Shown piece by piece: positions 38,461 through 46,793 of a stretch of DNA of 46,903 nucleotides (its first letter is position 1; every line of letters begins with the position of its first letter). The position numbers were made by a program, and so were the translations under genes. The stretch is from contig CAJTFE010000039.1 of assembly GCA_910575725.1 (NCBI GenBank), forward strand, positions 1 through 46,903. Reading direction: 5' to 3'. The notes beneath the pieces were generated by a model. The model saw only the letters and a list, made by a program, of their open reading frames with translations. It made no database searches and was not told the DNA's origin. This DNA comes from Clostridia bacterium. GTDB taxonomy: Bacteria > Bacillota > Clostridia > Lachnospirales > Lachnospiraceae.

Positions 38461-39960
38461 ATGGAAAATGGTGGCTATCGTGTTGAAATGGATCATGTAG
38501 AAAAATCATTCGGAGGCGTCTGCGCCTTGGGTGACGCCAGATTACAGGTACGGCCCGGCGAAATACATGCCCTGGTGGGAGAAAACGGCGCCGGGAAATC
38601 CACATTGATGAAGATCCTGGCAGGAGCCTTGGAAAGAGATGCAGGGACAGTAAAAATAGAAGGCCGAGAGGTTCATTTTTCCAGCCCAAGAGATGGAAAA
38701 GCGGCAGGCATTGCGACCATCTACCAGGAATTTATGCTTGCCCCGGATCTGACCGTTACGGAAAATATTTTTATAGATCGTTTGAGCAGCCAGGGGAAAA
38801 TCATCAAGTGGAAAAACTTAAATGAACAGGCCGAGAAGCTTTTGGCGGAAATGGGATTTGAAGACATCAACCCCAGAAGAAAGGTGGCAAATTTAAGCGT
38901 TGCCTACCAGCAGGTCGTAGAAATCTGCAAATCCATTTCCAGAAATGTAAAGGTATTGATTTTAGATGAACCTACAGCTGTATTGACTGTGAAGGAAATC
39001 GAGAAGCTGTTTGCCCTTCTAAAGAAGCTGAGAGCAGACGGGGTAAGCATTATCTACATATCCCACCGACTGGAGGAGATTTTCGAAATCTGCGATAGAA
39101 TTACAGTGATGAAGGACGGATGCTTTGTTGACTGTGTCCCTACAACAGAGATTGATAAAGAACAATTGATGCGTAAGATGGTCGGAAGAGAACTGAAGCA
39201 GATGTTCCCCGAGAGAAATGCAAAATTGGGAGATGTTGTAATGAAGGTCTCCAACCTCACGGGTTCCGCATTGGTGCAGGATGTCAGCTTCCAGGTAAGA
39301 GCCGGAGAGGTTTTAGGTTTTTACGGCCTTGTGGGCGCAGGCAGAACAGAAACCATGAGAGCTGTATTTGGAGCGGATAAGTGGAGCTCAGGGGAGATTA
39401 CATTCCTGGGGCAGCCGGTGCATTTTAAGTCGCCGAAACAGGCAGTTGCAGGGAAATTGGGAATGCTGCCGGAAGATCGGAAAAGGCAGGGAGTCCTTCT
39501 GGAACAAAGCATCAAAATGAACGTCACGATAACTGTGATGAAAAAGGTTCAAAAATACGGAATCTTCCATAAAAAGAAGGAAGCCGGATTTGTGAAAGAG
39601 CTGTTAAAGAAGATGAATACCAAGTATGCGGCCATGGAACACAAGGCTTCCAGCTTGAGCGGGGGCAATCAGCAGAAAGTAGCACTTGCAAAATGGCTTG
39701 CGGCAGACTGCAGGTGCATGATCCTGGATGAACCTACCAGAGGCGTTGACGTGGGGGCGAAGGTTGAGATTTATCACTGCATCAATCAGCTTGCGGAGGC
39801 TGGAATTGCCATTATCATGGTGTCTTCCGAAATGCCAGAGCTGATGGGAATGTGCGACAACATTGTGATAATGCACCAGGGAAAGGTGCGCGGCGTTTTG
39901 GGACGTGATGAATTTACAGAGGATGGCATTATATTTGCGGCAATGGGAGGTAACGGATGA
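38461..39960 (+). CDS. sugar ABC transporter ATP-binding protein (RbsA/MglA-like)
   Basis: 499 residues with two ABC cassettes, the usual RbsA length. First cassette: Walker A GENGAGKST at 40-48, Q-loop YQEFML, a degenerate signature region NLSVAYQQVVEI, Walker B VLILDEPTAVLT, H-loop YISHRLEEI. Second cassette: degenerate Walker A GLVGAGRTETMR, intact signature LSGGNQQKVALAKWL and Walker B MILDEPTRGVDVGAK. This asymmetry is normal for the family. GAGGAGGACAG precedes the ATG. Stop overlaps the permease start (ATGA). Confidence 0.93.
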   Translation: MENGGYRVEMDHVEKSFGGVCALGDARLQVRPGEIHALVGENGAGKSTLMKILAGALERDAGTVKIEGREVHFSSPRDGKAAGIATIYQEFMLAPDLTVTENIFIDRLSSQGKIIKWKNLNEQAEKLLAEMGFEDINPRRKVANLSVAYQQVVEICKSISRNVKVLILDEPTAVLTVKEIEKLFALLKKLRADGVSIIYISHRLEEIFEICDRITVMKDGCFVDCVPTTEIDKEQLMRKMVGRELKQMFPERNAKLGDVVMKVSNLTGSALVQDVSFQVRAGEVLGFYGLVGAGRTETMRAVFGADKWSSGEITFLGQPVHFKSPKQAVAGKLGMLPEDRKRQGVLLEQSIKMNVTITVMKKVQKYGIFHKKKEAGFVKELLKKMNTKYAAMEHKASSLSGGNQQKVALAKWLAADCRCMILDEPTRGVDVGAKVEIYHCINQLAEAGIAIIMVSSEMPELMGMCDNIVIMHQGKVRGVLGRDEFTEDGIIFAAMGGNG

Positions 39961-40928
39961 TGAAGCAGGAAAAGAAGACCTCGCTTTTGGAAATAAAGAA
40001 ATTTTTATTAAAAAATAATACATATTTAATCGGCTTAATTTTATTTGGAGCTTGTGCGGCGGCTTCAAAAGACTTTCTGACAATGGGCAATCTGGTAAAT
40101 ATCTGTCAGCAGTATGCTGGCACGATTATTGTTTCCACAGGTATGCTTTTTGTGATTCTGACAGGAGGAATTGATCTTTCTGTAGGCTCCATTGTGGCAG
40201 TGGGAAGCGTTTTGTCTGCATATGCGCTGACATCCTGGGAGTGGGGTGTATGGCCGGCATGCCTTATCAGTATTGCCGCCGGTGTGGTATGCGGATTGGT
40301 ATCCGGATTCTTAGTGGCAAAAACAGGTATGGCTCCTTTTGTTGCAACCCTCGCTATGATGACAATGGCCAGGGGAGCGGCCTATATGATTTCCAATGGA
40401 GCCCCAATCATAACACCGAGCGGAACAATCGGCGCTCTTGGAACGGCAAAGATATTTCCCTGGCTGACCTGGCTTACGGTGATTGCGGCAGTTTTGGTAG
40501 CTGCTGCATGGTTTCTGCTGAATTATCTTTCCTTTGGAAGAATGGTTATTGCAATCGGCAGCAATGAAGAAGCGGTTCATCTGGCAGGAATTAATGTTAC
40601 ACCGGTAAAAATATCAACATATGCCATTTCCGGCTTTTGTTCTGCAATCGGAGGAATTATTGCCTGTTCCAGAACGGCAATCGGATCCCCGGCGGTAGGA
40701 ACCGGCCTGGAATTGGATTGCATTGCAGCCTGTGTTATCGGAGGTGCAAGTCTGAACGGAGGCTCCGGATCGCCGATAAAGACCGTCATCGGCGTCTTGA
40801 TACTTGCCTTGATTGGAAATATTATGAACCTCCTGGCGGTTCCGTCGTATCCGCAGGATGTAATTAAAGGTTTGATTATTATTTGTGCTGTATTATTGCA
40901 GAGATTCAGCAACAGTTCGGAAAACTGA
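39957..40928 (+). CDS. sugar ABC transporter permease (RbsC-like)
   Basis: 323 residues with about ten hydrophobic helices of the RbsC/branched-chain permease family: LFVILTGGIDLSVGSIVAVG, GLVSGFLVAKTGMAPFVATL, the cytoplasmic coupling loop FGRMVIAIGSNEEAVHLAGI, and VIGGASLNGGSGSPIKTVIG. Forms the membrane channel with the RbsA-like ATPase, to which it is coupled by a 4-bp ATGA overlap. The next gene starts 67 bp downstream, after another TTCGATT-type inverted repeat. Confidence 0.92.
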   Translation: MMKQEKKTSLLEIKKFLLKNNTYLIGLILFGACAAASKDFLTMGNLVNICQQYAGTIIVSTGMLFVILTGGIDLSVGSIVAVGSVLSAYALTSWEWGVWPACLISIAAGVVCGLVSGFLVAKTGMAPFVATLAMMTMARGAAYMISNGAPIITPSGTIGALGTAKIFPWLTWLTVIAAVLVAAAWFLLNYLSFGRMVIAIGSNEEAVHLAGINVTPVKISTYAISGFCSAIGGIIACSRTAIGSPAVGTGLELDCIAACVIGGASLNGGSGSPIKTVIGVLILALIGNIMNLLAVPSYPQDVIKGLIIICAVLLQRFSNSSEN

Positions 40929-40950
40929 GCGAATGTGGGATTTACCAAAG

Positions 40951-40978
40951 AATCGAAAAAAATAAAACGAATTCGATT
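40951..40978. promoter_or_regulatory. internal inverted repeat, possible secondary DeoR site
   Basis: AATCGAAAA...ACGAATTCGATT lies between the permease and dehydrogenase genes and resembles the TTCGAA motifs at 37013-37192. It may be an internal regulatory site. Confidence 0.3.
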
Positions 40979-40995
40979 GAGGAGGATAGACAATC

Positions 40996-42036
40996 ATGTC
41001 AAAAAAAATAGTAGGAATCTATGACCTTGGAATCACAAAGGAGATGATGGAAAAGCTTTGTGAGATGGAGGAATTCGGATATTCTGTAGAATTAATCGAA
41101 AAAACAACCGGAGAGGATGAGCTGTCCTACCAGGCATCCATGCTTTCCGTAGAAGTAAACGGGCCAGAGAAAACACCCATCAATCCAGCCGTATTTGAGG
41201 CAGTGAAAGAAGCAGAGATCGTAGTGACCCACTTTGCGCCAGTAGGGAAAAAATTGATGGAAGCAGCGCCCGGCTTAAAGGTGATCGCCACCTGCAGAAC
41301 AGGAATGGAAAATATCAATATGGAGGAGGCCGAAAGAAGAGGAATCCAGGTAATCAATGCGCCCGGAAGAGCGGCAACGGCAGTGGCTGATTTTACCGTA
41401 GGCGCCATGCTCTGCCAGATCCGGAACATAGCAAGGACCGACGAGGACATTAAGCATGGAGGGTGGGCCAAGAAATTCCCCAACTCCAAGGATTCCTATA
41501 ATATGTGCGACTATCGCGTGGGACTTATCGGCTTCGGCGACATTGGAAAAAAGATAGCGGTTCGTTTAAAAAGCTTCGGCACAACTGTGCTCGCCTATGA
41601 TCCCTTCTGCCCGGCAGAAAAGATTGAGGAATCAGGCTGTGTTCCTGCCGATCTTGACACGCTGTTGGAAACCTCAGATATCGTTTCCATTCATGCCAGA
41701 CTGACCGAGCAGACCAAAAATATGTTCAACGCAGAAATGTTTGCCAAAATGAAGTCCACGGCAATTTTTGTAAATACGGCAAGAGCCGGCCTGGTAGATG
41801 AGGATGCTTTGATAAAGGCGCTGCAGGAAAAGAAAATCGGCGGAGCCGTGCTGGATGTGTTTAAAGAGGAGCCGCTGTCGGAGGGACATCCTTTACGTAA
41901 GATGGAAAATGTAACACTTGCCGCCCATCTGGCGGGCACCAGCCAGGGAACCTTCAGCGCATCTATTGAGATTATCCTTGAGGACTTAAAAAATTATGCC
42001 AAGGGACAGGCGATGGCTCATGTGATGCATGGATGA
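40996..42036 (+). CDS. D-2-hydroxyacid dehydrogenase (PGDH-like)
   Basis: 346 residues. NAD-binding VGLIGFGDIGKKIAVRL (GxGxxG at 179-184, Asp202 as ribose-binding acid favouring NAD), and catalytic Arg263 (NTARAGLVDEDAL), Glu292 (FKEEPL) and His311 (AAHLAG). The N-terminal substrate domain has TCRTGMENINMEEAERRGI. Members interconvert D-2-hydroxyacids and 2-oxoacids (3-phosphoglycerate, erythronate-4-phosphate, glyoxylate, among others). In this operon a sugar-acid substrate, perhaps phosphorylated, is plausible (inference). GAGGAGGATAG lies upstream. Confidence 0.85.
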   Translation: MSKKIVGIYDLGITKEMMEKLCEMEEFGYSVELIEKTTGEDELSYQASMLSVEVNGPEKTPINPAVFEAVKEAEIVVTHFAPVGKKLMEAAPGLKVIATCRTGMENINMEEAERRGIQVINAPGRAATAVADFTVGAMLCQIRNIARTDEDIKHGGWAKKFPNSKDSYNMCDYRVGLIGFGDIGKKIAVRLKSFGTTVLAYDPFCPAEKIEESGCVPADLDTLLETSDIVSIHARLTEQTKNMFNAEMFAKMKSTAIFVNTARAGLVDEDALIKALQEKKIGGAVLDVFKEEPLSEGHPLRKMENVTLAAHLAGTSQGTFSASIEIILEDLKNYAKGQAMAHVMHG

Positions 42037-42051
42037 CGGGAGGTTGGAAGC

Positions 42052-43530
42052 TTGAAGCAAAGAGAAGCATTTTTGGCTCTGGATTTTGGCACTTCAAACG
42101 TACATGTGACCTTGATTGATTCCGCAACGGCAGAAGCAATCGCAGGAACCAGCAAAAAGTACGGCTGGTATACGCCAAAACCAAATGAGATCGAATTGCA
42201 TGCCGAAGAGATATGGGATGCCTCCGAACATGCGGTTGCCAGGCTGTTGAAATGCCTGCCGCAAGGAGTACATATCATCGGGCTTACCTTTTCTTTTTTC
42301 GGCGATAACATTACGGCTGTTGACCAAGAGGGAAATGCCCTCTATCCGATGCTTCCCGGCTTCTGCGGCCGATCCGGGGAAGAGGTCCGGCAGATGGAGA
42401 GGGAGATTGGAGCCGGGGAGTACGCTAAGATCACAGGAAACACCTTATCCACCCTAAGCTCTGTGTCAAAGATTCTCTGGTTAAAGAAGAACAGGCCGGA
42501 AGTTTTTGAAAGGGCGGCAGGATTTTACTCCAACCAGCAGTATATTTTGCACCGGCTTGGATTTCCAGGCGTACAGGATGTGACAATGGCTGCCAGAAAA
42601 CTGGCTTTTGACGTAAAGGGCTGCCGCTGGTCGGAGCCCCTGCTGGAGCTGATGGGAATTCCGGCAGAAAAGCTGGGGACCAATATCCTGGAGTCTGCTG
42701 CAACGGTTGGAAGCATTCGTTCCTATGGAAGGGTAAAGCTGCCGTACGAAATCCCCGTTACCATCGGTTCCCACGACGTATCGGCCTCCCTTCTCTCCAC
42801 AGGGGTTCAGCTGGAGCACTCAGATACTATGGGCGTTTTGATGGGAACCTATGAGCAGATCGGGTATTTTTCCGATACCTTTGTAGAAGGCTGCAATGAC
42901 TTTGAAGATTCTTTGATTTTTTCCTGTTGTTATAACGCTCCTTTTAAAGGAAAGTATACAGTCATGGATGCGTTTCCCACGGCGGGAGCCCTGCTGGAAT
43001 GGTACTGCAAAAAGATCCTAAAGGATGAGAAGGCGGATATCGGGAAGATGATTGAAGCAGCAAAGCTTGATGGGGAGAATCCTCTGCTGTTTTTACCCTA
43101 TGTAGAGAATTTCCACGGGGCCGTTCTGGGCATGGGGCTTGGCACAACCACAGAAGAGATTTTCGAAAGCCTTCTGGAGAGCCTGGCATTTCAATTTGTT
43201 GCGTGTATTGATTATATCCGATCCACCCGGGAGGAGCCCTTCACCAGGATTCATTTCGGCGGAGGCGGTTCCCGTTCGGAGAAGCTTCTTAAGCTCCGGG
43301 CCGATCTGATTGGAGCGCCGGTAGGACGGATGGAGAATCTTGAGCTGCCTTCCATAGGGGCCTGTATGCTGGCCGGGATTGGAAACGGTATTTTTCAGGA
43401 TGCAGAAGATGCGGCTGCAAAAATGGTAAAGGGGGTGGAGTATTTTTATCCCCAGGAAGCAAACAGGAAAAAATACGAGGACAAATACAGAAGGTATAAA
43501 GATATTTCTGCCGTTTATCTGCGTGGGTAG
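42052..43530 (+). CDS. FGGY-family carbohydrate kinase
   Basis: 492 residues. AFLALDFGTSNVHVTLID is the N-terminal phosphate-binding loop; the FGGY pattern continues with YTPKPNEIELHAEEIWDASE, GLTFSFFGDNITAVDQEGN, TVGSIRSYGRVKLPYEIP-V-TIGSHDVSAS and the C-terminal IHFGGGGSRSEKLLKLRADL, matching xylulose/gluconate/L-fuculose-type kinases. Phosphorylates the imported sugar or polyol with ATP. Starts at TTG (42052), with GGGAGG 8 nt upstream, only 15 bp after the dehydrogenase. Substrate not predictable from the sequence. Confidence 0.88.
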   Translation: MKQREAFLALDFGTSNVHVTLIDSATAEAIAGTSKKYGWYTPKPNEIELHAEEIWDASEHAVARLLKCLPQGVHIIGLTFSFFGDNITAVDQEGNALYPMLPGFCGRSGEEVRQMEREIGAGEYAKITGNTLSTLSSVSKILWLKKNRPEVFERAAGFYSNQQYILHRLGFPGVQDVTMAARKLAFDVKGCRWSEPLLELMGIPAEKLGTNILESAATVGSIRSYGRVKLPYEIPVTIGSHDVSASLLSTGVQLEHSDTMGVLMGTYEQIGYFSDTFVEGCNDFEDSLIFSCCYNAPFKGKYTVMDAFPTAGALLEWYCKKILKDEKADIGKMIEAAKLDGENPLLFLPYVENFHGAVLGMGLGTTTEEIFESLLESLAFQFVACIDYIRSTREEPFTRIHFGGGGSRSEKLLKLRADLIGAPVGRMENLELPSIGACMLAGIGNGIFQDAEDAAAKMVKGVEYFYPQEANRKKYEDKYRRYKDISAVYLRG

Positions 43531-43570
43531 CGGCTCTTTGACCAGAGACTTTCGATAGAAGGAGAAAACG

Positions 43571-44581
43571 ATGGCGATTATAACAAGAAGAGAAGAAGTG
43601 GTGAAAATATATGAAAGTGTAGCAGAAAAGGGCTGGGTCATTCCCTGTCTCTGCACGGAAAATCTGACAACCACCGAGGCAATTATTTCGGCTGCCAGTG
43701 AATTCGCAAGGGACAACCATCTGGAACGGGTTCCCGTAACACTGGCGATCACGGTTCAGTATGAGCACCGTTCCCAGTCCAGGAATTATACACACAGCCG
43801 GAACTGGGACACAGGGCTTAAGCTCTTCCAGGCAGACGCAGAGGTTCTGATGCGTGAGGGAGGAGATTATGAAAATGTGGATCTTCTGCTGCACCTGGAT
43901 CATGTGCAGCATGATCTGGACGCAGATCTCTGTGACAGCGATCTGAGCAGTTTTTCTACCATTATGTACGATGCTTCCAATCTGCCGCTGGAGGAAAATA
44001 TTGCTAAGACAAGGGCATTTGTAGAGAAAAAGGGGAAGGACATTGTGATTGAAGGCGCCTGTGACGAGATTGTAGACGCAGGCGGCGAAGCTCACAACGA
44101 TATTACAACTGCGGACAAGTGTGCCGATTATATGAAACGCACCGGAGTCGATATGGTGGTAGCCAATCTTGGGACAGAGCACCGGGCTTCGGGAAAGGAT
44201 CTTCAGTATCACGGGGAGGCGGCCCGGGCCATCAAAGAACTGATTGGGCCGAAAATCGTACTTCACGGAACCTCTTCCGTATCCAATGAGCAGGTAAAAA
44301 AGCTCTTTGCGGACGGCGTCTGCAAGGTAAACATCTGGACGGCTCTGGAAAGAGATGCTTCTCCTAAGCTGATGGAATTCCTGGTGCACAATGCCTCAAA
44401 GGCGGCCGGGCCGGGGACAGTGGAGCATCTTCAAAAGGAAGGCTATCTGACCGATCGTTGCGTGACCGGAGAAAAGGAAGCGCTGAGCGCCTTTACCACA
44501 GCAGCCAGACAGGATGTGGTTTTTGAGGCTATGAAGCAGATTGTGCGTGAGTATCTGGATATGTGGTATGTCCTGCGGTAA
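43571..44581 (+). CDS. class II aldolase (fructose/tagatose-bisphosphate aldolase family)
   Basis: 336 residues. Zinc-site candidates are LLLHLDHVQ (His108, Asp110, His111), NLGTEH (His204) and IVLHGTSSVS (His232); the substrate loop KVNIWTAL follows. Compared with standard FbaA/GatY the acidic segment EGACDEIVDAGGEAHND is unusual and the N-terminus carries TVQYEHRSQSRNYTHSRNWD instead of the common SAPIIVQ region. It is therefore a divergent subfamily likely cleaving a different phosphorylated ketose. GAAGGAGAAAACG before the ATG. Directly downstream of the kinase, whose product is the likely substrate. Confidence 0.82.
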   Translation: MAIITRREEVVKIYESVAEKGWVIPCLCTENLTTTEAIISAASEFARDNHLERVPVTLAITVQYEHRSQSRNYTHSRNWDTGLKLFQADAEVLMREGGDYENVDLLLHLDHVQHDLDADLCDSDLSSFSTIMYDASNLPLEENIAKTRAFVEKKGKDIVIEGACDEIVDAGGEAHNDITTADKCADYMKRTGVDMVVANLGTEHRASGKDLQYHGEAARAIKELIGPKIVLHGTSSVSNEQVKKLFADGVCKVNIWTALERDASPKLMEFLVHNASKAAGPGTVEHLQKEGYLTDRCVTGEKEALSAFTTAARQDVVFEAMKQIVREYLDMWYVLR

Positions 44582-44653
44582 GATTTCGTGAATGAGGCTT
44601 GGGGCCTGTATAAGACAGGCCGGCAATATAGAGAATGAAAGGAACGGAAGAAT

Positions 44654-45868
44654 ATGAAGGCAGTCATGTACGGCGGAGGAAATATCGGCCGGGGTTTTAT
44701 CGGCATGCTATTTTCGGAATCCGGCTATGAAGTTACGTTTGTGGACGTGGCAGAGACCGTGGTGGAGCAGCTGCAGAAAAAAGGGGAATATCCTCTGCGT
44801 TATGTGTCCGGCCGGGGACATGAGGATTTGAGAGTGAGGCCGGTTACGGCGGTAAACGGAAAATATATGGAGCAGACGGCAAAGGCCATTGCAGAGTGCG
44901 ATATTATGGCGACGGCTGTGGGGGCCCGTATCTTAAAGCTGATTGTTCCCAATCTGATAGCAGGACTGCGCAGGCGGTGGGCAGAGGGCAGAGGGGCTTT
45001 GAACATTATTATCTGTGAGAATCTTATGGATGCAGACCGGATTCTGGAGGGGATGCTGAAGGAACAGCTTACGGAGGAAGAGTGCCGGATATTTGATGAG
45101 CAGGTGGGCCTGGTGGAGGCTTCTATCGGGCGCATGGTGCCGGTTCAGACAAAGGAAATGCAGGACGGGGATCCGCTGCGTGTCTGTGTGGAGCGGTACG
45201 GCTTCCTGCCGGTAGACAAATCCACCTTCAAAGGTGAGATTCCGCAAATCAAAAATATGATTCCTTTTGAGCCTTTTGATTTTTTCATCAAGCGGAAGCT
45301 GTATGTCCACAATATGGGACATGCCGTCTGTGCTTATCTGGGGGATCTTCTGGAGCTTGATTACATTTACCAGGCGATTGATAAGGATGAGATTTACATT
45401 ATTGTCCGCAATGCCATGGAGGAAAGCGCAGCGGCTCTGTCCGCAAAGTATGAAGTTCCTCTTGGGGATATTATGAAGCATATTTCCGATCTTTTGTACC
45501 GGTTTACCAATGGAGCCTTAAAGGATACCTGCAAGAGAGTAGGCGGTGATCCGGGGCGGAAGCTGTCGCCGGAGGACAGGCTTATAGGCTCTGCCCGTCT
45601 GGCCCTCTCCCAGGAGATTGTCCCGGCTTACATAGCCGTAGGAGCGGCGGCAGGCGTGTGGCAGTACATAAAAGAAACGGAAGGGATGGAGCAGACCCAG
45701 AAGCAGGCGGAGAATGTTCTGGCCGAGGTTTCCGGCCTGGAAAGAGGCGGAGAGCTTATAGAGCTGATTCTGGGGATGTATCAGCTGATTTTAAAAGGAA
45801 GAAGCATTGGAGAGCTTCGCAGAGCTGCGGATAGGGTGAAGGCGGAGAGTATGAGGGATGTAGTGTAG
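44654..45868 (+). CDS. mannitol-1-phosphate 5-dehydrogenase-like polyol dehydrogenase
   Basis: 404 residues, a polyol-specific long-chain dehydrogenase. N-terminal NAD loop MYGGGNIGRGFIGMLF; catalytic signature K-x4-N-x2-H at Lys215, Asn220, His223 (RKLYVHNMGHA). It oxidises a polyol phosphate to a ketose phosphate. Close family members are MtlD (mannitol-1-P to fructose-6-P) and arabinitol-phosphate dehydrogenases; which applies here is open. GAAAGGAAC lies upstream. Last gene of the operon, followed by a hairpin at 45886. Confidence 0.85.
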   Translation: MKAVMYGGGNIGRGFIGMLFSESGYEVTFVDVAETVVEQLQKKGEYPLRYVSGRGHEDLRVRPVTAVNGKYMEQTAKAIAECDIMATAVGARILKLIVPNLIAGLRRRWAEGRGALNIIICENLMDADRILEGMLKEQLTEEECRIFDEQVGLVEASIGRMVPVQTKEMQDGDPLRVCVERYGFLPVDKSTFKGEIPQIKNMIPFEPFDFFIKRKLYVHNMGHAVCAYLGDLLELDYIYQAIDKDEIYIIVRNAMEESAAALSAKYEVPLGDIMKHISDLLYRFTNGALKDTCKRVGGDPGRKLSPEDRLIGSARLALSQEIVPAYIAVGAAAGVWQYIKETEGMEQTQKQAENVLAEVSGLERGGELIELILGMYQLILKGRSIGELRRAADRVKAESMRDVV

Positions 45869-45885
45869 TGTAAGGCTTGAAAAAT

Positions 45886-45912
45886 GGGGCTGTCGCAAAA
45901 TAAGACAGCCCC
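45886..45912. terminator. convergent terminator between the carbohydrate operon and the PIN module
   Basis: GGGGCTGT-CGCAAAATAAG-ACAGCCCC, preceded by AAAAAT, so the T-run is best for minus-strand transcription; probably acts both ways. Confidence 0.6.
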
Positions 45913-46121
45913 TATTGCATATTTTGGGAATAGTTCATAGCCTTTTGGCTAAGCTCACGGACAGTGAGCCCTTCATCTAAGGATTGCTCACGCCATTTTG
46001 TATAATCGAAAGGTTCTTTTGTTATTAATACAATAAAACGCTCCGCATCAACATAACCCAATTTAGAAATTAATGCATTGATTCCTTCCTGCTTAATAAT
46101 GGTATCTGTTTTCATATTCAT
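45912..46121 (-). CDS. putative antitoxin paired with a PIN-domain protein
   Basis: 69 residues. MKTDTIIKQEGINALISKLG, then RFIVLITKEPFDYTKWREQS; no DNA-binding fold is obvious, but size and arrangement fit the antitoxin of a PIN-type toxin-antitoxin pair. Its ATG overlaps the PIN stop by 4 bp (ATGA), so it is the second gene of the transcript, the reverse of the usual antitoxin-first order. ATTCCTCC on the plus strand corresponds to a GGAGGAAT ribosome site inside the end of the PIN gene. Family not recognised beyond context. Confidence 0.55.
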   Translation of the reverse strand: MNMKTDTIIKQEGINALISKLGYVDAERFIVLITKEPFDYTKWREQSLDEGLTVRELSQKAMNYSQNMQ

Positions 46122-46549
46122 TCCTCCATTTCATTTACAAAAACAATGGGGCTGACAATTTTGATTTCCGGGATTGGAGTATTTAAGAGTTTTTTATCCG
46201 TGGTTAAGTAATATTCGCAGTGGGCAGCCACAGCACAAGATATGTGGAGGGCATCATATGTTTTTATCCCTTTTAAAGCAAGGGATTCTGCAAATGTAAG
46301 AATTGCTTCTGTTTCTTCTGAAATATATGTGGAAGCGATTGTTCTCCAGGGAGCAATTGCTATCCGTTTTTCCTCATATGGATTTTTCCCGTTTTCATAA
46401 TCTAAAATGTAAGACCATGTCAAATCGTAGATGCCTTCTCTTATTTTTCCCTGAATATGTAATTTTGCTTGTGCTTCAAGATGAATTTTGATTTGGCTTT
46501 GGTCATCAAAAGGCCTGTTGTAGCAGCAGTTATCCAGATAGATGTTCAA
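46118..46549 (-). CDS. PIN-domain ribonuclease-like toxin
   Basis: 143 residues. PIN hallmarks: YLDNCCYNRPFDDQ at the N-terminus (first acidic residue), TAILTFAESLALKG-I-KTYDALHISCA (central Asp in the YDALH motif) and YYLTTDKKLL (C-terminal Asp). PIN toxins cut RNA. A longer frame opens at 46660, but AAAGGTGG lies 10 nt before a TTG at 46549, giving (M)NIYLDNCC, the start seen in the family. The promoter at 46581-46609 fits this start, because the longer frame would begin upstream of it. Cotranscribed with the antitoxin-like gene. Confidence 0.7.
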   Translation of the reverse strand: MNIYLDNCCYNRPFDDQSQIKIHLEAQAKLHIQGKIREGIYDLTWSYILDYENGKNPYEEKRIAIAPWRTIASTYISEETEAILTFAESLALKGIKTYDALHISCAVAAHCEYYLTTDKKLLNTPIPEIKIVSPIVFVNEMEE

Positions 46550-46580
46550 GTATATTTCACCACCTTTAATTTTATAGATA

Positions 46581-46609
46581 AGTATAGCATAAAACAATGA
46601 GTTTGAGAA
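46581..46609 (-). promoter_or_regulatory. promoter of the PIN module
   Basis: Minus strand TTCTCA (46609-46604), 17-bp spacer ending TGC, TATACT (46586-46581). The extended -10 strengthens the call. Confidence 0.55.
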
Positions 46610-46648
46610 TGAAATAATAAAGACTTTTTCAGACACTTCCAGTCCTCC

Positions 46649-46793
46649 GTTACTGTTCACTCCGTGCCCAGTAACAGTCCTCCTTCAGCTATATTCCGTC
46701 AATAGCATGTAAAAGAGGCAAACGGCGGAAAGAACAGGCTTACATATCTTTATGGCTTTGCATTTGAAGGGAAAAACGGTTACTGTTCACTCC
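46649..46793. repeat. 15-bp direct repeat with adjacent hairpin at the right edge
   Basis: GTTACTGTTCACTCC occurs at 46649-46663 and 46779-46793, 130 bp apart. The first copy forms a hairpin with CAGTAAC at 46669-46675. The intervening and following sequence up to 46903 contains no gene that I recognise. Confidence 0.45.

Noticed and set aside
43289..44389. 366-codon open frame on the minus strand antisense to kinase and aldolase genes
   Set aside because: It mirrors the codon pattern of the plus-strand genes, lacks a ribosome site and has an unnatural composition; the plus-strand aldolase has clear motifs.
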